A model generated the notes under the pieces. The model made no database searches. It was given only the letters and a program-made list of their open reading frames with translations, and was not told the origin of the DNA. A DNA stretch of 47,408 bases from Elainella sp. Prado103 (GTDB lineage: Bacteria > Cyanobacteriota > Cyanobacteriia > Elainellales > Elainellaceae): NCBI GenBank assembly GCA_025454395.1, contig JALOOM010000077.1, positions 1-47,408 of the forward strand, written 5' to 3'. The translations under genes and the position numbers were made by a program. The number at the start of each line of letters is the position of its first letter. Within the stretch, counting starts at the first letter, position 1. Below are positions 16,198-24,988 of the stretch, in pieces.

Positions 16198-17511
16198 ATG
16201 ATAGATCTACAAAAGTTTTTTCAATTGACTAATCCGGCCAAGATGCTGGTGATTGAGAATGAGGAAGATCGGAAATACTATATCGATTTTTCTCCTGTTC
16301 GAGGTGAAAATATTGTTAGTACGATCCGGGATAATATTTCCCTATTTTCTCCTGATCAAAAGACCTATGACTTGTTTACTGGTCATATTGGGTGTGGTAA
16401 AACAACAGAATTATTGCGGCTAAAGGCGGAATTGCAGCAACAGGGATTTCATGTTGTCTATTTTGAGTCGGATCGGGATCTAGAGTTAGGTGATATCGAT
16501 GTGAGTGATATTTTACTCACGATCGCCTATCGAGTTAGCGAAAGTCTGGAGGCCGCTAACCTCATTTTCAAACCAAAGTATTTTCAAGGATTGATGCAAG
16601 ACCTGCAAGAATTGCTGCAATCGGTGGAAATTGCTGGCATTACCTGCCCATTTGGCATTGCGGAAATCACGACCCGCTCTAAGGTGAACCCAAAATTGCG
16701 CGATCGACTGCGAGGTTATTTAGAACCGCGCACTACGCAAATTATTGAGTCGATTAATCAGGAATTGTTGGAGCCAGCAATTGAGAAGTTGCACTACTGG
16801 AACCGTCGCGGGCTAGTAGTGATTATTGATAACCTCGATCGCATTGATTTTTCTCCCAAACCCTGGGGACGCTCTCAACCAGAATATCTGTTTGTCGATC
16901 GTGCTACCCAATTGCGTAGCCTCAATTGCCATGTGGTTTATACGGTGCCGCTGGCCCTCTTGAGGTTTTCTGATGATTACAAAGTGATTGCAGAGCGATT
17001 TGCGGCTGATCCACTGGTGTTACCCATGGTGCCTGTACAATGGCGAGATGGGCGCGAACATGAAGCAGGAATGGCAAAACTGCGGCAAATGGTATTGGCT
17101 AGAGCTTTTCCTGATCTCGATGAAACTGCCCGCTTAAGTCAGATTTCCCTGCTATTTGATCAACCTGCATCGCTCGATCGCCTCTGTCAAGTGAGCGGTG
17201 GGCATGTGCGCAACCTGCTACGTTTTTTAAATAAGTGGATCAAGGTAGAGCGGCGGTTGCCGCTGGGTCGCGATCGATTAGAGATGATCGTTCAGGAGGA
17301 ACGTAATCAAGCCACGTTAGGGATTGTTAGCGAAGACTGGGCATTGTTACGTCAAGTGGCTCAGCAAAGAAATAGTGTCAATGTCAGCGATGATCAAAAG
17401 GCTCGCTATCAAAAGCTGTTACGGAATCTCCTGGTTTTGGAATATCGAGATGATGCAGGTTCCTGGTTTGATGTGAATCCTATTTTGGCGGCAGCCGAGC
17501 AGTTGCGATGA
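16198..17511 (+). CDS. P-loop (AAA-like) ATPase, partner of the STAND-WD40 protein
   Basis: A 437-residue ATPase. Walker A is GHIGCGKTTEL (near residue 62) and Walker B is VVIIDNLDRID (near 206), followed by VVYTVPLALL, which fits a sensor-1 strand. The C-terminal part (SGGHVRNLLRFL, then helices) resembles the lid and winged-helix region of AAA+ or STAND-type ATPases. No nuclease, protease, TIR or membrane segment is visible. Its stop overlaps the next start (ATGA at 17508-17511), so translation is coupled and the two proteins probably act together. An in-frame TTG at 16177 is a weaker start than ATG 16198. The family is not named with confidence; a regulator or conflict-system ATPase is the most likely role. 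Confidence 0.7.
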   Translation: MIDLQKFFQLTNPAKMLVIENEEDRKYYIDFSPVRGENIVSTIRDNISLFSPDQKTYDLFTGHIGCGKTTELLRLKAELQQQGFHVVYFESDRDLELGDIDVSDILLTIAYRVSESLEAANLIFKPKYFQGLMQDLQELLQSVEIAGITCPFGIAEITTRSKVNPKLRDRLRGYLEPRTTQIIESINQELLEPAIEKLHYWNRRGLVVIIDNLDRIDFSPKPWGRSQPEYLFVDRATQLRSLNCHVVYTVPLALLRFSDDYKVIAERFAADPLVLPMVPVQWRDGREHEAGMAKLRQMVLARAFPDLDETARLSQISLLFDQPASLDRLCQVSGGHVRNLLRFLNKWIKVERRLPLGRDRLEMIVQEERNQATLGIVSEDWALLRQVAQQRNSVNVSDDQKARYQKLLRNLLVLEYRDDAGSWFDVNPILAAAEQLR

Positions 17512-20500
17512 TGACGACTAACCCTACGGTTAACCCTACAGTGAAGATTGCTGGCTATAATGATCAAGCGTTGCAAGAATTGACTTGGGTAATTGAGGCG
17601 GCACCTGGAGAATTTTCGTTGACCTTTGCCCATTGCAACTATACGCGATTGCGACAGCAGTTGGTCGAACAGTTGCAGCGCCTTTGTCCTGTTGAGATTG
17701 CCACCCTGACGCTTCAGCCAGCTACGACGACGCTCTACAGTACGATTCAGGAGACGCTACAAGATGAAAAACCGGCTGCTTTGATGGTTTTGGGTTTAGA
17801 ATTTGTTTTTGATTTGCCCCAAGTGTTAAGTTCAGCGAATAAGGTGCGGGAGGAATTTCGCAAGAATTTTCCCTTCCCGATTGTCATCTGGGTCAACGAT
17901 CAGGTGTTGGAACAGTGGATTCAGTGGGCCCCTGATTTCAAAAGCTGGGGGACTACGACTGAATTTGTCGTCGCAACTGAAGCCTTGCTGGAAGGAATTC
18001 AAGCGGAAACCGATGCTCTATTTGCCCGTTTGCTCGATCCCACGACTTTAGCACCGCTGCCCCATATTGAAGTTGATCGTTGGGAAGCTCGCACTGCTTT
18101 GCAAGATTTGCATCGTCGGGGACAAGCGTTGGAACCGGCACTCAAAGCCAGCATGGATTTTGTCTTGGGGCGGGAAGCCGATGCTAAGGCAAGTCGTGAA
18201 TTCGCAGCGCTCCAGGAAATTAGTGCTAATCGCTATATGGAAGCTGCACGACAATATTACCAACAAAGTCTGGAATATTGGCAACAGGCTGGCAATTTAG
18301 AACGACAGGGAATTTTACTTTACCATCTGGGGCGCAACTACTTTCGGCAAGCGACTTATCATGAGTCTCAACGTCTTGATGATAGCTATCATCATAAACT
18401 AGGTTTCTGTTTAGAGAAAGCCAAAGTGTATTTGCATCAGTGTCTGGTTTCGTTTTCCCAGACCCATCGGATGGATTTGATCGGCGAATTTATTCCTGAG
18501 TTAGGGGTGGTTTTAGAGCATCAAGCGAACTGGCCAGCATTGCAAAAATTGGCTGAAAAGTCTCTGGTTTTGCATCAAACTGATAAGGATCTCAATAAGC
18601 TGGCTCAGGACTACAGTTTTTTAGCCAATGTGGCTTTGCATCAATCTCGTTGGTCAGAAGCCCATGATTATGCCCAACAGGTTTTAAATATTGTGCGGAG
18701 CCAACCTCGCCGAGATTTACCGTTGTATCAAGCAGGACTATTCTTATTGGCCCAGGCGCAACAGCAGTTAGAACAATTTCCTGCTGCGATCGTCACCCTC
18801 GAAGAAGCCTGGAAAGTGGGTGAGCAGATGCGTCGGGCCAGTGGGGCGAACCCCCAGAGAGATCTACAGGTCTTGGCGTTGTTGCACAAGCTCTATTTAG
18901 AACAGCATTGTTATTTAGAGGCATTTCAGGTTAAACATGCGCAGTATTCAGTGGAGCAACAGTACGGGCTACGGGCATTCATTGGGCCGGGTCGATTAAA
19001 GTCTCAGCGCCAGGTCTATTTGACGGCATCTGATGCGGGAAAACCTGCCACGATCGCCCAAGAAATTTTGGCAACTGGACGGCAACAGAATGTGCAGGAT
19101 TTGATCAATCGCATTAAAGAATATCGCTTCAAATTAACGGTTTTGTATGGTCAATCGGGGGTTGGCAAAAGTTCAGTGATTGAAGCGGGTCTGATTCCAG
19201 CGCTGAAGCAAGAAACGGTGCGAGGACTGGCGATCGTCCCCATTTTACTCAGGCAGTATACCCACTGGATCGAAGATTTGGGTAACCGGTTGGCTGAGTC
19301 CTTAAGAGAAGCGGCGATTCCTTATCCAACGGACTCTCATGCCATCCTAAATTCAACTCAAGCGATCCTGGAACAACTTCAGCATAATGAACAACAACAT
19401 CTACTGAGTGTATTGATCTTTGACCAGTTTGAGGAATTTTTCTTTACTTGTCAGGATGCAGTAGAACATGAAAACTTTGCTCATTTTCTCTGCCAGTGTT
19501 TGAATCTGAGTGAAGTCAAAATCATCCTATCGCTGCGTGAAGATTACCTGCACCGGCTCTTGCGCTATAGCCGTGATTTAAAGTGTCAGTCTGGTGCAAA
19601 TGAAATTTTGTACAACATCCTGAGTCAGGAAAACCTCTACTATATTGGTAATCTCACCGCTGATGATACCCGATCGTTGATTCATACCCTCACCCAACGA
19701 TCTCAGTCTTATCCACCTGAATTGGTGGAAACCCTCGTGAAAGATCTGGCGCGGCTAACAGGAGATATTCGCCCGATCGAATTGCAAATTGTAGGGTTTC
19801 AACTGGAAGAAGAGCATATTACCACGCTGGATCAATATCTGGAAAACGGGGCTCAAACGATGGTGCAACGTTACCTGGATGACGTGGTAGCCGATTGTGG
19901 TGTGGAAAATGAACGAGCGGCTGAATTAGTGCTTTACCTATTGACGGATGAAAATAATACTCGTCCGATCAAAACCCAGGCGCAATTGGAGACTGACCTG
20001 AAAACGATCACACAGGATTTACTGGAAATGGTGAATCCTGTAGATTTTGCATCCATCGCTCCCCACAGGTTGGCGGCAGTGAATCCAATTGATTTAGTGC
20101 TGGAAATTTTTGTGGAGGCTGGGATTGTATTGCTGATGCATGAAAGCCCGGCCGATCGATATCAGTTGGTTCATGATTATTTAGTCACCATTATCCGGCA
20201 TCAACAAGAAACTCGATTGCCCCAGCTTAAGCTAGAACTGGAGAAAGAAAAATCACAACGACAATATGCGGAAGCTGAACGTGATCAAGCCTTGCAAAAT
20301 TTACATCATCAAAACCATGAATTAAAATCTCTGAATGGTATCCTTGCCAAGCAAAAGACGGGATTAGAGGAAATCCGGCAAAATTTAATTGCGGCTCTAG
20401 TGGGATTGGTGGTTTTAACCGGAATTGTCGGAGTTTTCTCGCTACTGATTCGGAGAAGCCAAGTGGAAATTATGGCAGCCCATGCCGAATCTCTCTTGAC

Positions 20501-22613
20501 CTCTAATCAAGAACTGGATGCGCTGGTTGAAAGCTTGCGGGCCCTAGAGAGCAGCAAAGGTTTAGCTTGGGTTCAGCCCATTTTTCGCCGCTTGAATCAG
20601 CAGGATATGCAGGGTGAGATTCACCAGGTTTTGCAATCTGCGGTTTATTCTGTACGAGAGATCGATCGATTGGAATCTCATAAGGGGGCTGTGCGAGCCC
20701 TCAGTTTTAGTCCATCCGGTTCTCAAAAAGGTCAATGGGTGGCAACAGCCAGTGAAGATAATACCGTCAAACTGTGGAATCTAGGGGATCAGTCTGCTAG
20801 CTCTCAGTTTGCTCAAGGCAGTGAAACACGAGTTCGGAAAATTTTAGGAGAACAGCCAGGGCAACATAAGGGTGTAGTTTATAGTCTCAGTTTTAGTCCG
20901 GATGGTGAAACTTTGGCAACGGCAGGCGCGGATCATACAGTCAAGCTCTGGTGTCGAGATTGCGACTGGAGTTGTCCTCGTACGCTCAATGGGCATGAAG
21001 GGGCTGTGTACAGTGTTAGCTATTATGGTTCGCCGGAGAGTCCATCGGAGACGCTCCTAGCCAGTGCCAGTGCCGATCATACGGTCAAGCTTTGGCGGCA
21101 AGATGGCCAGTTTCTCAACACGTTAGTGGGGCATACGGCTCCTGTCCGGAGTGTCAGCTTTAGCCCTGATGGGAAACAGATTGCCAGTGCGAGTGAAGAT
21201 GGCACAATCATTCTCTGGTCGCCGGAGGGTAACCTGCTGAAATCTTGGTCGGGTCACGCTGGCACCATTTACAGCATCAGCTTTAGCCTGGCTGGAAACC
21301 TGATTGCTACGGCCAGCGCAGATACCACTGTCAAACTGTGGTCAGACGAGGGTGAATTATTGCAGACCCTCACCGGGCATCAAGCAGCGGTTCGGAGTGC
21401 GAGTTTTAGCCCAGATGGGCAGATGGTCGCGACGGCTGGAGAGGATACGGCTGTGAAACTCTGGAGTGTGGATGGTCATCTTCTGCAAACCTTCACGGGG
21501 CATGAAGAGCCGATCTATCAGGTGAGTTTTAGACCGGATCGTAGTTTAGCGACCGCGAGTGCCGATACGACGGTGAAATTTTGGCAACCCAATCCCCATC
21601 TGCGGGAACACCAGGGACGTATCACAGCCGTCAGCTTCAGTCCAATTGATCAGCGGATGGTGACGGCAGCAGAAGATAATACTGTGAAGCTCTGGACGCA
21701 TGAAGGGCAATATTTGCGATCCTTGTCGGATACTCAAATGCCTGTTCGCACGATTCGCTTTAGCCCCGATGGACAAAGGATCGCCACGGCTGGGGATGAC
21801 AATACCGTGAAGCTGTGGGATCGGAATGGGGAATCTTTGCTAACCCTGAGTGAGCATCAAAGTCCAGTGATGAATATGGGTTTCAGCCCTGATGGCGATG
21901 TGTTGGCAACGGCAGACGCTGGCAGTATTAAATTCTGGGATCGGCAAGGGCAGGTGATACAAACGATCGCTCAACATCAGCCTGTGCGAGATCTCTGGTT
22001 TAGTCCAAATGGTCAAACCCTGATAACGATCGGTCAGGATTTGATGATTCAACTGCGAAATCGGGATGGATCGCTGCGTAAAACTGTGACTGTACAAGAA
22101 TTAGAACAGTTGGGTCACCCGAAAATCGCACAAGAATCAGAAAATTCGGAGTACCCGAAAATCGATCGGCTTGCGGTGAGTCCGAAGGGTGAATTAGTGG
22201 CGATTGTGCATCGTGGGGATAATACGGTGACGCTATGGCGGATATCGGATCAGACGAAATTAGCTCAACTGCCACTGGACAAACCTTTGAAAGACTTGAA
22301 ATTTAGCCCAGATGGGCAATGGGTGGCAACTGCGACTAAAGATAAAATGGTTCAACTGTGGTCGCTGGCAGGGGAAAAACAACCAGCGTTCACTTGGCGA
22401 GAAGAGGGGTTTGTTGAGTTTCTCACCTTTAGTCCTGATACCGATCGAATTGCCCTAGCGGGAACCAGTGGTAAGTTGATTCTTTGGGATTGGCGGCAGG
22501 ATGTAGATACTTTAGAAGAATTGAGCTGTGAACGAGTAGGTGACTATTTAAGGAATAGTAAGACCTCTGTGAGAATAGTCCGCCAGATTTGTGATTCACC
22601 CGATCAGGAGTGA
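17508..22613 (+). CDS. Giant STAND NTPase with degenerate N-terminal domain, TPR, one membrane helix and 14 WD40 repeats
   Basis: A 1701-residue signalling protein. Residues about 10-195 form a Rossmann-like domain without a P-loop. Residues about 215-500 are helical TPR-like repeats. A STAND (nSTAND1-like) NTPase follows, with Walker A YGQSGVGKSSVIEAGL (near 545) and Walker B LIFDQFEEFF (near 635), then helical parts. A short coiled coil precedes one hydrophobic helix (near 959-981). From about 1055 there are 14 WD40 repeats with typical GH and VKLW ends, enough for two seven-bladed propellers. A short tail follows (CERVGDYLRN). STAND proteins switch on ligand binding and oligomerise; the propellers are the probable sensors. 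ATG overlaps the previous stop. No catalytic effector domain is visible. Confidence 0.88.
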   Translation: MMTTNPTVNPTVKIAGYNDQALQELTWVIEAAPGEFSLTFAHCNYTRLRQQLVEQLQRLCPVEIATLTLQPATTTLYSTIQETLQDEKPAALMVLGLEFVFDLPQVLSSANKVREEFRKNFPFPIVIWVNDQVLEQWIQWAPDFKSWGTTTEFVVATEALLEGIQAETDALFARLLDPTTLAPLPHIEVDRWEARTALQDLHRRGQALEPALKASMDFVLGREADAKASREFAALQEISANRYMEAARQYYQQSLEYWQQAGNLERQGILLYHLGRNYFRQATYHESQRLDDSYHHKLGFCLEKAKVYLHQCLVSFSQTHRMDLIGEFIPELGVVLEHQANWPALQKLAEKSLVLHQTDKDLNKLAQDYSFLANVALHQSRWSEAHDYAQQVLNIVRSQPRRDLPLYQAGLFLLAQAQQQLEQFPAAIVTLEEAWKVGEQMRRASGANPQRDLQVLALLHKLYLEQHCYLEAFQVKHAQYSVEQQYGLRAFIGPGRLKSQRQVYLTASDAGKPATIAQEILATGRQQNVQDLINRIKEYRFKLTVLYGQSGVGKSSVIEAGLIPALKQETVRGLAIVPILLRQYTHWIEDLGNRLAESLREAAIPYPTDSHAILNSTQAILEQLQHNEQQHLLSVLIFDQFEEFFFTCQDAVEHENFAHFLCQCLNLSEVKIILSLREDYLHRLLRYSRDLKCQSGANEILYNILSQENLYYIGNLTADDTRSLIHTLTQRSQSYPPELVETLVKDLARLTGDIRPIELQIVGFQLEEEHITTLDQYLENGAQTMVQRYLDDVVADCGVENERAAELVLYLLTDENNTRPIKTQAQLETDLKTITQDLLEMVNPVDFASIAPHRLAAVNPIDLVLEIFVEAGIVLLMHESPADRYQLVHDYLVTIIRHQQETRLPQLKLELEKEKSQRQYAEAERDQALQNLHHQNHELKSLNGILAKQKTGLEEIRQNLIAALVGLVVLTGIVGVFSLLIRRSQVEIMAAHAESLLTSNQELDALVESLRALESSKGLAWVQPIFRRLNQQDMQGEIHQVLQSAVYSVREIDRLESHKGAVRALSFSPSGSQKGQWVATASEDNTVKLWNLGDQSASSQFAQGSETRVRKILGEQPGQHKGVVYSLSFSPDGETLATAGADHTVKLWCRDCDWSCPRTLNGHEGAVYSVSYYGSPESPSETLLASASADHTVKLWRQDGQFLNTLVGHTAPVRSVSFSPDGKQIASASEDGTIILWSPEGNLLKSWSGHAGTIYSISFSLAGNLIATASADTTVKLWSDEGELLQTLTGHQAAVRSASFSPDGQMVATAGEDTAVKLWSVDGHLLQTFTGHEEPIYQVSFRPDRSLATASADTTVKFWQPNPHLREHQGRITAVSFSPIDQRMVTAAEDNTVKLWTHEGQYLRSLSDTQMPVRTIRFSPDGQRIATAGDDNTVKLWDRNGESLLTLSEHQSPVMNMGFSPDGDVLATADAGSIKFWDRQGQVIQTIAQHQPVRDLWFSPNGQTLITIGQDLMIQLRNRDGSLRKTVTVQELEQLGHPKIAQESENSEYPKIDRLAVSPKGELVAIVHRGDNTVTLWRISDQTKLAQLPLDKPLKDLKFSPDGQWVATATKDKMVQLWSLAGEKQPAFTWREEGFVEFLTFSPDTDRIALAGTSGKLILWDWRQDVDTLEELSCERVGDYLRNSKTSVRIVRQICDSPDQE

Positions 22614-22652
22614 TCCTGATCAATCTTAATCAATCTTGATCAATTCTGATCT
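22612..22652. repeat. Short repeats, TGATCAATCT
   Basis: Three to four diverged copies of a 10-11 base unit close to TGATCAATCT follow the STAND gene immediately, overlapping its stop codon. They sit in a 288-base gap before the next start. The rest of that gap holds a hairpin (22762-22779) and no gene I can support. Confidence 0.6.
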
Positions 22653-22761
22653 CAGCAACATGGATTGACCGGGTTGTGGATTGGTCAAGTTGCTAGACAA
22701 CCGATCGCTTAACCCACAGCAACGGGAGATTGAACGGGAAACGAGTGACTTGAGGGCTACG

Positions 22762-22779
22762 AGTACCCAAACGGGTACT
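22762..22779. promoter_or_regulatory. Perfect 7-bp inverted repeat with 4-base loop
   Basis: AGTACCC-AAAC-GGGTACT forms a perfect stem. It is 140 bases before the likely start of the second GH13 enzyme and has no T-run after it. It could be an operator or a structured leader element. Confidence 0.4.
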
Positions 22780-22901
22780 AACCAATTCTTTCCTCTGCCA
22801 TTTACATAGAAAAAAGATGGGGCTTTTTGTGTATGGCAAAATGCGGCAGGATGAAGCCCAGATCTGGAATAGCGAATATGCGAATTGAGTGGAGCAAGTA
22901 T

Positions 22902-24968
22902 ATGCCAACCCCAAGTGATCTGCTAACAGAAAATCGCCCAGAAACCCTAGCTGAAGTAAAGTTGCTGCTCGATCGAGCCCGCCGAGACCGTATTCCCTAT
23001 TTTCCGTCTCCGATCGACTGGCGAGATCAGGTTTTGTATTTTCTCTTGCCCGATCGTTTTAGTGATGGTCAAGAATCATCCCGGGCTTTGCTAACTCGTC
23101 GGGAGATTGACCAACTTCGACAAACCTCAAATCGTCCTGACTGGAATTGGCAGAAATGGGCAGAATCTGGCAAACGGTGGCAAGGGGGAACGATTAATGG
23201 GATTCGATCGCAGTTAAATTATTTACAGCAGTTAGGAATCACCACGATTTGGGTTGGCCCGGTGTTTAAGCAGCGGGTTCGGTTAGATTCCTACCATGGG
23301 TATGGGATTCAAGATTTCCTCGATATTGATCCTCGCTATGGGACGCGACAGGATCTGATCGAGCTAGTGAGTGTGGCTCATGAAAAGGGAATTCGAATTA
23401 TTCTTGATATCATCATGAATCACTCTGGTGACAATTGGGGATATGTAAAACCTGAGCAACCCCTTAACCAGATTGTTGAAGATTTGGGGCAGATTCCTTA
23501 TTTGGACTGGCCCAATTTTTACGGTAATCCGAGTGATAGGGATAAAGAGGGGTGGCGTTTAGCGTGGCGGGATGAAATGCAAACTGGCTTCACAACAGAT
23601 CCGGCCCAAATTCAAGATCCCCATTCTGGGGTTTGGCCGCGTGAACTCCAAGATCCGAAACTTTACACGCGGGCGGGTAGAGGCGATTTAGGGGCTGGGA
23701 AAATTGAGGATCCCCATGCAGAGAATAAACGAACAGATTTCTTCAGCCTCAAGGATTTTGCTTTAGATGCCCCGAATGCCATTGCATTTTTAGCAGATTG
23801 TTTCAAATATTGGATCGCTTTAACCGATTGTGATGGGTTTCGGATCGATACTGTGAAACATGTTTCGTTAGAAAGCGCTCGCGCCTTTTGTGGATCAATT
23901 CGCGAATTTGCTGATTCTTTGGGCAAGCGAAACTTCTTTTTGGTGGGTGAGATCGCAGGTGGTGATATCTATCAGGATTTCTTTCTCGATCGACTCGCGA
24001 TTCTACAAAGTAATTTGAATGCCGCACTCGATATTGGTGAAGCCAGAACGGCATTGCAATCGACTGCCAAGGGGCTCAGTGCAGGGAATACCTATCTGAA
24101 TCTATTTAAGGAGAATACGGAAGATTTCGGCTCTCACCGCAGTATGGGAAGTCGCCATGTCTCTATTCTGGATGACCATGATCATGTCGCTGGCGATAAA
24201 ATTCGGTTTTCGGCAGGCATTCCAGATCAGTCTTCAGTGAAAGATCACCAAGTTGTCGCTGCTACTGCCTTTCAGTTATTTACGTTAGGGATTCCCTGCA
24301 TTTACTATGGGACAGAACAAGCTTTTGCTGGGCCGGCTCAATCCCAACTGTCGTTTCTCCGGGCAGAGGGGTGGAATGATCCAGGCAACTACGGAGATCG
24401 CTATTTGCGGGAAGCGATGTTTGGCCCTGAACACCCGCGAGCCCACTTTAGCAATGACTTAACGACTCAGTTGAACGATCGAGATACGACCCTGCCTGGG
24501 TTTGGAGCCTTTGGTACGGCCGGCAAGCATTGTTTTGATCGGCACAGCCCTGCCTATGTGCGGATTGCTGCCCTCTGTCAAGCCCGTGCTGAACATTTGG
24601 TTTTGCGAATTGGGCGGCAATATGTGCGTCAGGTTCGTTTACCAGGGACAGGATTTGAATTTCCTCCTCCCGGTGAACTCGTGGCTTGGTCGCGGATTCT
24701 AGATAACCAGGAGGCGATTTGCCTAGTCAATCCGCATGGTGAATTCGATCGCGGTGGGGATGTCGTTGTATCTGCGGAACTCAGCCCCGTAGGTACCACG
24801 TTTGTAGTGGTGGCCAATACGGCCCAGTCTGCATCGGATACCTTTCAGGGTTCTCATCCGATCGGTTCGAGTGTTCCGGTGAAGCGATCTAGTCTCAATG
24901 AACCTGCTTTTATTGAAATTCGCAAGCTTCCGCCTGCTGAAGTCTTGGTGCTGGTGCGGCAGTTCTAG
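22902..24968 (+). CDS. GH13 alpha-amylase-family enzyme
   Basis: A 688-residue GH13 enzyme. The barrel starts at DQVLYFLLPDRFSDG. It shows region I DIIMNH (near 168), region II GFRIDTVKH (near 312, nucleophile Asp), region III LVGEIAGG (near 347, acid Glu) and region IV LDDHDH (near 422). The C-terminal ~130 residues form the usual beta-sandwich. There is no signal peptide, so it is probably an intracellular maltooligosaccharide or glycogen-acting hydrolase or transglycosidase. The frame is open from TTG 22827, with ATGs at 22878 and 22902. ATG 22902 is chosen because GTGGAG lies 8 bases upstream and homology begins soon after. It differs clearly from the GH13 enzyme at 13650, so it is not a recent duplicate. 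Confidence 0.85.
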   Translation: MPTPSDLLTENRPETLAEVKLLLDRARRDRIPYFPSPIDWRDQVLYFLLPDRFSDGQESSRALLTRREIDQLRQTSNRPDWNWQKWAESGKRWQGGTINGIRSQLNYLQQLGITTIWVGPVFKQRVRLDSYHGYGIQDFLDIDPRYGTRQDLIELVSVAHEKGIRIILDIIMNHSGDNWGYVKPEQPLNQIVEDLGQIPYLDWPNFYGNPSDRDKEGWRLAWRDEMQTGFTTDPAQIQDPHSGVWPRELQDPKLYTRAGRGDLGAGKIEDPHAENKRTDFFSLKDFALDAPNAIAFLADCFKYWIALTDCDGFRIDTVKHVSLESARAFCGSIREFADSLGKRNFFLVGEIAGGDIYQDFFLDRLAILQSNLNAALDIGEARTALQSTAKGLSAGNTYLNLFKENTEDFGSHRSMGSRHVSILDDHDHVAGDKIRFSAGIPDQSSVKDHQVVAATAFQLFTLGIPCIYYGTEQAFAGPAQSQLSFLRAEGWNDPGNYGDRYLREAMFGPEHPRAHFSNDLTTQLNDRDTTLPGFGAFGTAGKHCFDRHSPAYVRIAALCQARAEHLVLRIGRQYVRQVRLPGTGFEFPPPGELVAWSRILDNQEAICLVNPHGEFDRGGDVVVSAELSPVGTTFVVVANTAQSASDTFQGSHPIGSSVPVKRSSLNEPAFIEIRKLPPAEVLVLVRQF

Positions 24969-24988
24969 AAGATGGCATCCTCCTGCCG

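Noticed and set aside
22693-22914. 73-codon - strand frame in the gap after the STAND gene
   Set aside because: It has no Shine-Dalgarno sequence, runs over the hairpin and the start of the next gene, and shows no family features.
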